From positions 1 through 25,480 of the forward strand of contig JAFGIA010000196.1 of the NCBI GenBank assembly GCA_016929795.1: a stretch of DNA of 25,480 nucleotides, written 5' to 3'. Below are positions 6,961 through 13,869 of this stretch, piece after piece. Both the position numbers and the translations under genes were made by a program. Positions within the stretch are counted from its first letter, which is position 1, and every line of letters begins with the position of its first letter. The DNA comes from Anaerolineae bacterium. GTDB lineage: Bacteria > Chloroflexota > Anaerolineae > JAAYZQ01. Under the pieces are notes generated by a model. That model had not been told where the DNA came from. It saw only the letters and a program-made list of their open reading frames with translations, and made no database searches.

Positions 6961-8622
6961 CTAATCTCCTACAGTGTCCGGCCTTAACCCGATCACTAAC
7001 GCTCCCCTCTCGGCCAGTTCCGCCGCGGGCACGTACCCTGCCACCGTCCCCGCCGCGTCTACCTCGACTGGGGCCAGCGCCTCGCCGGTGAGCAGGTCGA
7101 CGGCCTCGTACTGCCCGGGGGGCAGCGGCCCGCCCGTCCACGCCACCGCGTATTCCGCCACCGGCCTGGCGTCGAAATTCACCACCACCAGCACGCTGTG
7201 GCCGCGCAGATAGGCATACACCCGGTCGCTCCCCGTGTCCACGGCGACTAGGTCGCCCGTGGACAGGTCGTCGTGGGCCTGCCGTAGGTGGATCAGTGTC
7301 CGGTAGTGGTTCAGCAGCGAGCCCGGATCGGCCGCCTGGACTGCCACGTTCCACTCCTCGTACCCATCGTTGACCGGCTCCCACGGCGTGCCCGCCGTAA
7401 AGCCGGCGTGCGCCTCGGCGCTCCACTGCATCGGCGTGCGGATCAGCTCGTCGGGCTTGGAGCCTGTCATGCCGATCTCTTCGCCATAGTAGATGAAAGG
7501 GGTGCCGGGCAGCGTGAGCAGGACCGTGGCCGCCAGCCTGGCGCGCTCGGGGTTGCGCGCCAGCTCGCTCATCACCCGGTCCTGGTCGTGGTTGGTGAGA
7601 AAGGGGGCGTACTGATTCCACGGATAGAGATCTTCAATCTCTGCCATCGTGTTCGCCAGGTCGGTGGCGCGGGCAGCCAGCACACTGCCCAGGAGGGAGG
7701 AGGCCAGCGAGAACTCGAAGGCCAGGTCCAACTGGTCGCCCAGGTAGGTGGTCACCACCTCGCTCTCGCTCCAGATCTCGCCTACCAGCAGCGCCTCCGG
7801 GTTCGTGCCGTGGACGAGCGTGTAATAGTCGCGCAGCCAATCGTGGGTGGCGGCCGTGTTCTCCTGCACCTTACCGTCCTCGACATAATGCCGGGCTGCG
7901 TCGAGGCGAAAGCCGTCCACTCCCATCTCTTCCAGCCAGAAGTGGGTGGCGGCATGCAGCTCGGCTGTCACCTCGGGGTTTTCCAGGTTCAGGTCGGGCA
8001 TCCCACTCCAAAAGATGCCATAGTAGTAATCCCCCCCCGACGCGTGCCACACCTGTTGGCCCCACGGCCCGGCGTAACCCGGGTCCGTGTCTGACCAGAT
8101 GTACCAGTCGCGCCGCGCGCTGTCGGTGCCCTGCGTGCTGTCGAGGAACCAGGGGTGCTTGCTCGACGTGTGGTTGAGCACCATGTCGACGATCACGCGC
8201 ACCCCCCGCGCGTGCGCTGCCTCCATCAACTGATGGAAATCCTCCTGCGTGCCATAGTCGGGGTTGATGTCACGGTAATCGGTCACGTCGTAGCCGTGAT
8301 AGCTCGGCGAGGGCATGATCGGCATCAGCCACAGCCCCGTCACCCCCAGGTCGTCCGTCGTCTCTGGGTCGCCGTCGTTCAGATAGTCAAGCTTCTGGAT
8401 GATCCCTTGCAGGTCGCCGATCCCATCCCCATCGCTGTCATAGAAGCTGCGCACGAAAATCTCATAGAATACTGCGCTGTCCCACCAGGCGGCGGGTGGC
8501 TGCTCCCACCCGGGGGTGGGGGCAGCCGCCGTATCGACAGACACGACGGTTGCTGTCGGCGCCGGGCTCCAGCAGCCCGCCATCATGAGCCCCACTGCCA
8601 TCAGCCCTATCCACTTTTTCAT
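6961..8622 (-). CDS. Lipoprotein alpha-amylase, GH13 family (subfamily 36-like)
   Basis: The 553-residue protein starts with a lipoprotein signal (MKKWIGLMAVGLMMAGC; lipobox cysteine C17) and a short Pro/Thr/Ala spacer. The GH13 barrel follows, with DSDGDGIGDLQGI (62-74), region I DMVLNH (146-151), region V MPDLN (208-212), region II GFRLDAARH with nucleophile D241, region III GEIW with acid/base E282, and region IV NHD with D346. MPDLN in region V is the fingerprint of the intermediary group that includes secreted amylases of Thermotoga and Halothermothrix (GH13_36). It likely cleaves alpha-1,4-glucans outside the cell, anchored to the membrane. The start has AAAGGAG upstream; an in-frame extension of 50 codons would run through the palindromic element and is rejected. 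A C-terminal beta domain ends the chain. Confidence 0.93.
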   Translation of the reverse strand: MKKWIGLMAVGLMMAGCWSPAPTATVVSVDTAAAPTPGWEQPPAAWWDSAVFYEIFVRSFYDSDGDGIGDLQGIIQKLDYLNDGDPETTDDLGVTGLWLMPIMPSPSYHGYDVTDYRDINPDYGTQEDFHQLMEAAHARGVRVIVDMVLNHTSSKHPWFLDSTQGTDSARRDWYIWSDTDPGYAGPWGQQVWHASGGDYYYGIFWSGMPDLNLENPEVTAELHAATHFWLEEMGVDGFRLDAARHYVEDGKVQENTAATHDWLRDYYTLVHGTNPEALLVGEIWSESEVVTTYLGDQLDLAFEFSLASSLLGSVLAARATDLANTMAEIEDLYPWNQYAPFLTNHDQDRVMSELARNPERARLAATVLLTLPGTPFIYYGEEIGMTGSKPDELIRTPMQWSAEAHAGFTAGTPWEPVNDGYEEWNVAVQAADPGSLLNHYRTLIHLRQAHDDLSTGDLVAVDTGSDRVYAYLRGHSVLVVVNFDARPVAEYAVAWTGGPLPPGQYEAVDLLTGEALAPVEVDAAGTVAGYVPAAELAERGALVIGLRPDTVGD

Positions 8623-8647
8623 CTTTTCTCCTTTCCTGCACAGCCTG

Positions 8648-8729
8648 TGTATCATCTCAAAAAGTCGGTGCGGGATGTAGGGCGGATTGCCAATCCGCCC
8701 TACATCCCCCAGTGATCGAGATGATACCA
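8648..8729. repeat. Intact palindromic MITE-like element
   Basis: The 82-bp element has terminal inverted repeats GTATCATCTC (left, ending at 8658) and GAGATGATAC (right, from 8718). Inside is a perfect 18-bp dyad, GGGATGTAGGGCGGATTG at 8672-8689 and its complement at 8691-8708, around one central base. A degraded copy lies at 963-1040. It has no ORF, so any movement would need a transposase from elsewhere. Confidence 0.8.
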
Positions 8730-8739
8730 ACCTGCCACC

Positions 8740-8768
8740 ATTATACCACCAACCGATCAACAAACCAA
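8740..8768 (-). promoter_or_regulatory. Candidate promoter for the amylase gene
   Basis: On the minus strand, TTGGTT (8768-8763), a 17-base spacer and a perfect TATAAT (8745-8740). Transcription would start near 8733, so the leader would include the whole palindromic element at 8648-8729, including its 18-bp hairpin, before the ribosome binding site. Confidence 0.55.
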
Positions 8769-8794
8769 CCATCTGCCCTCCCTTCTAACCTATT

Positions 8795-8823
8795 TTGCGC
8801 CCTCCCCCACTCGGTGATATAAT
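8795..8823 (+). promoter_or_regulatory. Candidate promoter for the nucleotidyltransferase operon
   Basis: A perfect -10 box TATAAT (8818-8823) with a weak -35 TTGCGC (8795-8800) at 17 bases. It faces away from the amylase promoter and lies about 50 nt before the GTG start at 8876. Confidence 0.55.
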
Positions 8824-8875
8824 CTTCTCGTTCGAAAAGAACGTGCACACTCTGCCTACTGGAGGTCAAGTCGCG

Positions 8876-9883
8876 GTGAAAGTTCTGATCCCGCTTGCCG
8901 GATTCGGCAAGCGTATGCGCCCCCATACCTGGTCCAAGCCCAAGCCGCTGGTCAACGTCGCTGGCAAGCCGGTGCTGGGGCACATCCTCGACAAGCTCGC
9001 CCACCTCGACGTTGCCGTCGACGAGTTGATCTTTATTGTGGGCTGGCTCGGCGAGCAGATCGAAGAATATTATGCAGAGAGCGGCTATCCATACCCGGCA
9101 CGCTATGTGGAGCAGCGGGAGCTGCTCGGCCAGGCGCACGCCATCTGGCTGGCGCGCGAGCACCTCTCGGGGCCGGTGCTCATTGTTTTCGTCGATACCA
9201 TCTTTGAGGCCAATCTGACGGGGCTCTCGGATTCAGGCCTTGACGGCATGCTATACGTCAAAGAGGTCGAGGACCCGCGCCGCTTTGGCGTCGCCGTCGT
9301 CGGCGACGATGGGTGTGTCACCCGACTGGTGGAAAAGCCCGATACCTTTGAGAACCGCCTGGCCGTGGTCGGCGTCTACTATGTGCGCGACTCGCAATGG
9401 CTCATCCGTGCCATTGAAGAGCTGATGGAGCGCAAGATCCAGACCCAGGGCGAGTTCTACCTGGCCGATGCCTTCTTGCTCATGATCGAGCAGGGCGCGC
9501 GCTTGGGCGTGCGTGAAGTGCCTGTGTGGGAGGACACGGGCACGCCCGAAGCGGTGCTCCAGACGAACCGCTATCTGCTCGAGCACGGCAATGGCCAGGC
9601 GCCCGGCGCCGCCGCGGTCGATTCGGTCATTGTCCCGCCCGTCTACATTGCACCTAGCGCGTGTGTTGAGCACTCGATCGTCGGTCCATACGTCACCATC
9701 GCCGCCCACAGCACCGTGCGTCACTCGATTGTGCGCGATTCGATCATTGACCAGGGCGCGAGCATTGACGACACGATGCTCGACCGGTCGCTCATCGGCA
9801 AAGAGGCCGTGGTGCGCGGGCGCTATCGTGTCCTCAACGTCGGCGACTCGTCTACGGTCGATTTTGGACAGGGCGGCGGGTGA
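8876..9883 (+). CDS. Sugar-1-phosphate nucleotidyltransferase with beta-helix tail
   Basis: The 335-residue protein is of the RmlA/GlmU-N type. The nucleotide-binding signature is PLAGFGKRMRP (6-16) followed by K21-P-K23-P; the metal-binding Asp is D107 in VFVDTIF; VEKPD is the substrate-side strand. The C-terminal part (about 245-320) has hexapeptide-like repeats (SIVGPYVTIAAHSTV, SIVRDSII) typical of a left-handed beta-helix. These enzymes activate sugar-1-phosphates to dTDP- or UDP-sugars; the exact sugar is not readable. The GTG at 8876 is chosen because GGAGG lies ten bases upstream and because the family begins MKVLIPLAG. Its stop overlaps the next start (GTGA). Confidence 0.92.
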   Translation: MKVLIPLAGFGKRMRPHTWSKPKPLVNVAGKPVLGHILDKLAHLDVAVDELIFIVGWLGEQIEEYYAESGYPYPARYVEQRELLGQAHAIWLAREHLSGPVLIVFVDTIFEANLTGLSDSGLDGMLYVKEVEDPRRFGVAVVGDDGCVTRLVEKPDTFENRLAVVGVYYVRDSQWLIRAIEELMERKIQTQGEFYLADAFLLMIEQGARLGVREVPVWEDTGTPEAVLQTNRYLLEHGNGQAPGAAAVDSVIVPPVYIAPSACVEHSIVGPYVTIAAHSTVRHSIVRDSIIDQGASIDDTMLDRSLIGKEAVVRGRYRVLNVGDSSTVDFGQGGG

Positions 9884-10125
9884 GCCGTGAGCCAACCGTG
9901 GGCGAGGTCGAGTGCTACTCGGGCCATGCCTACGCCGTCGAGCCACGTGCCGTCATCTGGCAGGGGGTGCGCCACCCTGTCGCCAGCGTGATCACCCGCT
10001 GGCGGACGCCTGCCGGACCGGCTTTTCGTGTGCGCACCGCCGCCGGCACCCTGTTTGACCTGGCATATGACGAGGCACACGGCGTGTGGACGCTGGCACC
10101 CTATGGTGAGGATACACCATCCTGA
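9880..10125 (+). CDS. Small uncharacterised protein, 81 residues
   Basis: The GTG start overlaps the TGA of the nucleotidyltransferase gene (GTGA), which supports translation by coupling. The product has no membrane segment or signal. Its pattern ECYSGHAYAVEPRAVIWQG, then W-R-T, F-R-V-R-T and GTLFDLAYDEAHGVWTL looks like a compact all-beta domain, with Trp-containing strands similar to small conserved proteins of the DUF6504 kind; this resemblance is uncertain. No function is suggested by the neighbours (sugar nucleotide synthesis upstream, aminotransferase downstream). Confidence 0.7.
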   Translation: MSREPTVGEVECYSGHAYAVEPRAVIWQGVRHPVASVITRWRTPAGPAFRVRTAAGTLFDLAYDEAHGVWTLAPYGEDTPS

Positions 10126-10137
10126 GGATACACGTAT

Positions 10138-10159
10138 CATTGCGAGCGGAGCAATCTCC
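10138..10159. repeat. Short palindromic repeat remnant
   Basis: CATTGCGAGCGGAGCAATCTCC contains the inverted pair ATTGC/GCAAT and matches the core of the widespread CATTGCGAG...GCAATCTC palindromes found between genes in many bacteria. Only this fragment is present; it lies in the 79-nt spacer before the aminotransferase gene. Confidence 0.5.
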
Positions 10160-10204
10160 ACTTCGCACCCAGAATCAAGTAGGACAAGGAGGTCCAAAAG
10201 GGAC

Positions 10205-11365
10205 ATGCGAGAATTTGTAGCCAAAAAGGTCCAGGCCGTCAAACCGTCCGGCATCCGCCGTTTTTTTGACATCGCCGCCACGATGGACGACGTCATCTCC
10301 CTGGGCATCGGCGAGCCCGATTTCGCCACGCCGGCGTCGATCGTACGGGCCGGCATCGATTCACTCGAGGCGGGTGCCACTCACTATACTTCCAACTCGG
10401 GCATCATCGAGCTGCGCGAGGCGCTGTCCGACCATCTCTTTGCCCTCTACGGCGTGCGCTACGATCCCGAGACGGAGCTGCTGATCACCGTCGGCGTGTC
10501 CGAGGCACTCTACCTGGCTTTTGCGGCCACCGTCGACCATGGCGACGAGGTCATTGTGCCGGAACCCTGCTTTGTGGCATACAACCCCGAGGTCATCCTC
10601 GCCGGCGGCACGCCTGTCAACGTGGGCACCCACGTCGAGGACAGCTTTCAGGTACGGGCAGAGATGATACGCGAGGTGCTGACGCCCGCCACCAAGGCGA
10701 TCCTGATCGGCTATCCCAATAACCCCACCGGCGCCGTCATGAGCCGCGAGCGGCTGATGGAAATCGCCCGCCTGGCCGAGGAGCACGACCTGCTGGTCAT
10801 CTCGGACGAGATCTATGACCGGTTAGTGTATGGCACCGAGCATGTTTGTTTCCCCACCCTGCCCGGCATGAGGCAGCGCACGGTCCTGCTCGGCGGCTTT
10901 TCCAAGGCGTACGCCATGACCGGCTGGCGCGTGGGCTATATCGCGGCCCCGCCGCCGCTGCTCGCCGCCATGCGCAAGGTGCACCAGTACACCATCATGT
11001 CGGCGCCTACCACGGCCCAGTACGCCGCCCTGGAAGCGCTGCGCCATGGCGAAGAAGCCGTGCAGGAGATGCGTGCCCGCTACGACCGCCGCCGGCGCCT
11101 GATCGTCGACGGCCTGAACAGCATCGGCCTGCCCTGCTTTGAGCCGAAGGGCGCCTTTTATGCTTTCCCCTCCATCGCCGCTACGGGCATGACGGATGAA
11201 GAGTTCTCCGAGCGCCTGATCATGGAGGAGAAGGTGGCGTGCGTCCCCGGCAGCGCCTTTGGGGCCTGCGGCGCCGGTCACGTCCGCTGTTCCTATGCTA
11301 CCGCCTACAACCAGATCGAGCAGGCGCTGGAGAGGATGGCAAAGTTTGCACAGAGGCATGGATAA
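10205..11365 (+). CDS. PLP-dependent class I/II aminotransferase
   Basis: The 386-residue protein is a fold-type I aminotransferase. The N-terminus carries SLGIGEPDF; GYPNNPTG (169-176) and D201-x-x-Y204 contact the cofactor; the Schiff-base lysine is K234 in SKAYAMTGWRVGY; the substrate carboxylate Arg is in HVRCSYA near the C-terminus. The family transfers amino groups between amino acids and 2-oxoacids; aspartate, aromatic and alanine aminotransferases look alike at this level, so the substrate stays open. The ATG at 10205 is preceded by AAGGAGGTCC (from 10186), an almost full anti-Shine-Dalgarno match. Longer in-frame sequence upstream overlaps the small protein gene and is rejected. Its end overlaps the dCMP deaminase start by eight bases. 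Confidence 0.94.
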   Translation: MREFVAKKVQAVKPSGIRRFFDIAATMDDVISLGIGEPDFATPASIVRAGIDSLEAGATHYTSNSGIIELREALSDHLFALYGVRYDPETELLITVGVSEALYLAFAATVDHGDEVIVPEPCFVAYNPEVILAGGTPVNVGTHVEDSFQVRAEMIREVLTPATKAILIGYPNNPTGAVMSRERLMEIARLAEEHDLLVISDEIYDRLVYGTEHVCFPTLPGMRQRTVLLGGFSKAYAMTGWRVGYIAAPPPLLAAMRKVHQYTIMSAPTTAQYAALEALRHGEEAVQEMRARYDRRRRLIVDGLNSIGLPCFEPKGAFYAFPSIAATGMTDEEFSERLIMEEKVACVPGSAFGACGAGHVRCSYATAYNQIEQALERMAKFAQRHG

Positions 11366-11813
11366 GATCGTGACTGATCATACCGACCGCCCTTCGTGGG
11401 ACGACTATTTCATGCAGATCACGTTCCAGGTGGCGCGGCGGAGCACCTGCCCCCGCGCCGCCGTCGGGGCCGTAATCGTGCGCGACAAGCGCATTCTGAC
11501 CACCGGCTACAACGGCGCCCCCACGGGCTTGCCGCATTGCACCGAGGTGGGCTGCCTGATGGTCAACGGTCACTGCGTCCGCACGCTGCACGCTGAACAG
11601 AACTCGATCATCCAGGGCGCGCTCCACGGCGTGGACGTCTCGGGCAGCACCATCTATGTCACACATCAGCCCTGCCTGAGCTGCGCCAAGATGATCATCA
11701 ACGCTGGCATCCGCCGTGTCGTCTATGCCGGCGACTATCCCGACGAGATCGCGTGCGACTTTTTTCAACAGGCAGGTGTGGAGATGGTCAAGTATAACGG
11801 CGGCACGCCGTAG
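11358..11813 (+). CDS. dCMP deaminase (ComEB-type cytidine deaminase family)
   Basis: The 151-residue enzyme converts dCMP to dUMP, the source of dUMP for thymidylate synthesis. Zinc-binding and catalytic residues are visible: H78-A-E80 (TLHAEQNS) and P105-C106-x-x-C109 (PCLSC). The YNGAPTGLPHC stretch and the additional Cys/His residues (C61, C66, H72) match the longer dCMP deaminases with a second metal site. The ATG at 11358 lies inside the aminotransferase gene; the 8-base overlap and the position of the conserved WDDYFMQ start support it. It converges on the PfkB gene, with 13 bases between the stops and no terminator hairpin. Confidence 0.94.
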   Translation: MDKIVTDHTDRPSWDDYFMQITFQVARRSTCPRAAVGAVIVRDKRILTTGYNGAPTGLPHCTEVGCLMVNGHCVRTLHAEQNSIIQGALHGVDVSGSTIYVTHQPCLSCAKMIINAGIRRVVYAGDYPDEIACDFFQQAGVEMVKYNGGTP

Positions 11814-11826
11814 AGGCGCTACACGC

Positions 11827-12762
11827 TCACTCCCTCGCCAACAGCGCCTCCACCTCTTTCAACCCCGGCAGCCCTCGCCGCCCGCCCAGCGCCCGGCAGT
11901 TGAGGGCCGCCACGGCGTTGGCAAAGCGTGCCGCCTGGACCACGTCCCACCCCTGGCACATGGCATACAGGAACCCGCCGTGAAAGGCGTCGCCGGCGCC
12001 TGTCGTGTCGACGGCGTCCACCTGGAAGCCGGGCACCGCGACGTGCTGATCCTGGGTCCACACCTCACACCCGCGCTCGCCGAGTGTGACCACCAACAAT
12101 TCCGGCCCGAGTGCCAGCAGCGTATGCGCCGCCGTGTGCGGGTTCGCCTTGCCTGTGTACTCTTTTGGAAAGGGCCCGGCCACCACCAGCCAGTCTACCA
12201 GCGGCAGCAGCGCTTCCAGCCCCTCGCGTGGGTGATTCCCGTCGAAACATACCTTCACGCCCGCTTCCCGCGCCCAGCGCGCCGCCTGCATTGCCGCGGG
12301 CAAAAAGTGCCCATCCAGGTGCAGTGCACGCGCCGCCTGCACGTAAGCTCTATCCGCCTCGTCGAGCTCGAGTGCGTCCTTGTCCACGCGCGCCGCGCAC
12401 AGGATCGACCGCCGCGCCGTGGCCGCCTCTACCAGGATCAGGCACACGTTCGTGCCAGCGCCGCGCTGGACCCGCAGGCGCGACAGGTTCACCCCCTCGA
12501 TTTCGAACAACGTTCGTAGCCGTCGCCCCTCCAGGTCCTCGTCGAGCACCCCGATGTAGCCGGTACGCGCCCCCAGGCGCGCTGCCGCCACCAGCGCCGT
12601 GCTCACCGGCCCGCCGCCGTCGTGCACCAGCTCTTCCACATGCACCATGTACACGTCGTCGAACGCCGGCACGCGCGGCACGCGCGCGAGAATGTCATAG
12701 CTGCAGTAGCCAAGGGCGATGATGGTTGGTTGGCTGGGGAGTTGGTTGGTTGGCTGGGTCAT
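11827..12762 (-). CDS. PfkB-family carbohydrate kinase
   Basis: The 311-residue protein is a ribokinase/PfkB fold sugar kinase. The first family signature is around GGGPVSTALVAAARLGARTGYIG (49-71); the second is DTTGAGDAFHGGF (252-264) with catalytic base D258. The chain has the usual length. Members phosphorylate fructose, ribose, adenosine, sulfofructose or others; the substrate is not determined. The ATG overlaps the stop of the UvrC-like gene (ATGA), so the kinase is coupled to it. The first 13 residues (MTQPTNQLPSQPT) are polar and encoded by a 15-bp direct repeat (12724-12738 and 12744-12758), so they may be a recent addition. The long in-frame ORF extending to 13425 is a shadow of the UvrC-like gene. 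Confidence 0.92.
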   Translation of the reverse strand: MTQPTNQLPSQPTIIALGYCSYDILARVPRVPAFDDVYMVHVEELVHDGGGPVSTALVAAARLGARTGYIGVLDEDLEGRRLRTLFEIEGVNLSRLRVQRGAGTNVCLILVEAATARRSILCAARVDKDALELDEADRAYVQAARALHLDGHFLPAAMQAARWAREAGVKVCFDGNHPREGLEALLPLVDWLVVAGPFPKEYTGKANPHTAAHTLLALGPELLVVTLGERGCEVWTQDQHVAVPGFQVDAVDTTGAGDAFHGGFLYAMCQGWDVVQAARFANAVAALNCRALGGRRGLPGLKEVEALLARE

Positions 12763-13865
12763 GGCTGCCTCGTCTGGTAAGCATAGTTCAGGGCGCACAG
12801 TTCGAGCAGGCGGCGATGGTCGTCGTGGCACGGTAAGGTGACGGACACCTGCTGACCGCTCGCGGACAGGGTGGCTCCGACGCCGGGGAGGTCGTCCAGC
12901 GCGTTGACGATCACCCGCAGAAGCTGTGTGTCGTCCTGCTTCCCTGCATAGTGGTTCAGGATAAAGTGGGCGCGGGCGCCGTGGCCGTTCGTGCCTGGAG
13001 GGGGGAAGGTGTCCAGGCCGTAGAGCGCGCCACGCTCGATATGCGCTACCACCACTGCCTCGTCGCCGAAATAGATCACGTCTTCGTCGCCTGCCACATC
13101 GCGCTCCACCACCTGCGGCTCGATGGCGTGCTCCAGCGCCTCGATCCGCTCCTTCAAATAGTGGGCGCGCTCGAACTCCAGGCGCCCGGCGCAGGCCATC
13201 ATCTCCTCGCGCATCTGCCCGAGAAGGTCGGCCGGCGGCCGCGATAGGTAGGCCACCGCTGATTCCACCGCCGCCAGATATTCTGCCGCCGACACGCGCC
13301 CCTCGCATACGGCGCTGCAGCGGCCCATGTGCAGCCGCAGGCACGCGCGCCGCGGCAGGGGGTGGCACGTGCGCAGCCGGTAGCGGTCGGCCACCAGGTC
13401 GAGCAGCCGGTGGCACATGCGCCACTGCAGGTAGGGACCAAAGCGGTGCTCCACAGGCACCAGGTGCCCGTCGGGGCCGATCAGCCCACTGTTGAACCGT
13501 GCCTTGCGGTAGGGCAGCAGGCGCGGCAGTGCTTCGTCTGTCAGTACGATGTAATAGTAGCCCGTGCCCTCTTCCTTCTTGAGCTGGTTGAGGGGCGGTT
13601 GGTGGCGCTTGATCAGGTTATTCTCCAGGATCAGGCTCTCCGTCTCATTGTGCACCAGGATCACGTCGATGCTCGCCACCTGGTCGACCAGTCGGCGGAG
13701 GCGGCCGTGCCGCCGGCCACGCCCGCCCTCGCCAAAGTAGGACGCGAGCCGGTGGCGCAGGTTCACCGCCTTGCCGACGTAGAGGATCCGGCCGGCGGCA
13801 TCCTTCATCAGGTAACAGCCCGGCCCTGCCGGATACTCCTGGCCGTCGAACGTGAACCGCTGCAT
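12759..13865 (-). CDS. UvrC-like protein lacking the C-terminal nuclease core
   Basis: The 368-residue protein matches the first half of UvrC. The GIY-YIG domain is at residues 14-93 (GCYLM, ILYVGKA, R38, and E81 in LILENNLIK), the site that makes the 3' incision in UvrC. A cysteine set C167, C175, C183, C187 matches the iron-sulphur region. A UVR motif (about 221-246, LEFERAHYLKERIEALE) would bind UvrB. The final 110 residues resemble the entry to the RNase H-like domain, but the chain ends at ALNYAYQTRQP, before the DxSH active site and the helix-hairpin-helix domain (full UvrC is about 600 residues). The ATG has AGAGGTG upstream inside ligA, four bases after the ligA stop. The product may be a Cho-like accessory incision factor. 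Confidence 0.85.
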   Translation of the reverse strand: MQRFTFDGQEYPAGPGCYLMKDAAGRILYVGKAVNLRHRLASYFGEGGRGRRHGRLRRLVDQVASIDVILVHNETESLILENNLIKRHQPPLNQLKKEEGTGYYYIVLTDEALPRLLPYRKARFNSGLIGPDGHLVPVEHRFGPYLQWRMCHRLLDLVADRYRLRTCHPLPRRACLRLHMGRCSAVCEGRVSAAEYLAAVESAVAYLSRPPADLLGQMREEMMACAGRLEFERAHYLKERIEALEHAIEPQVVERDVAGDEDVIYFGDEAVVVAHIERGALYGLDTFPPPGTNGHGARAHFILNHYAGKQDDTQLLRVIVNALDDLPGVGATLSASGQQVSVTLPCHDDHRRLLELCALNYAYQTRQP

Positions 13866-13869
13866 CGGG

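Noticed and set aside
6182..7621. A 479-codon minus-strand ORF across the regulator and amylase genes
   Set aside because: It overlaps two well-supported genes and has low-complexity Arg/Gly composition.
8623..8772. A 50-codon N-terminal extension of the amylase ORF
   Set aside because: It runs through the palindromic element and promoter; the lipoprotein signal and AAAGGAG site fix the start at 8622.
12763..13425. Upstream extension of the PfkB ORF, suggesting a fusion
   Set aside because: The extension has no domain pattern and is antisense-like frame shadow of the UvrC-like gene, which carries clear motifs.
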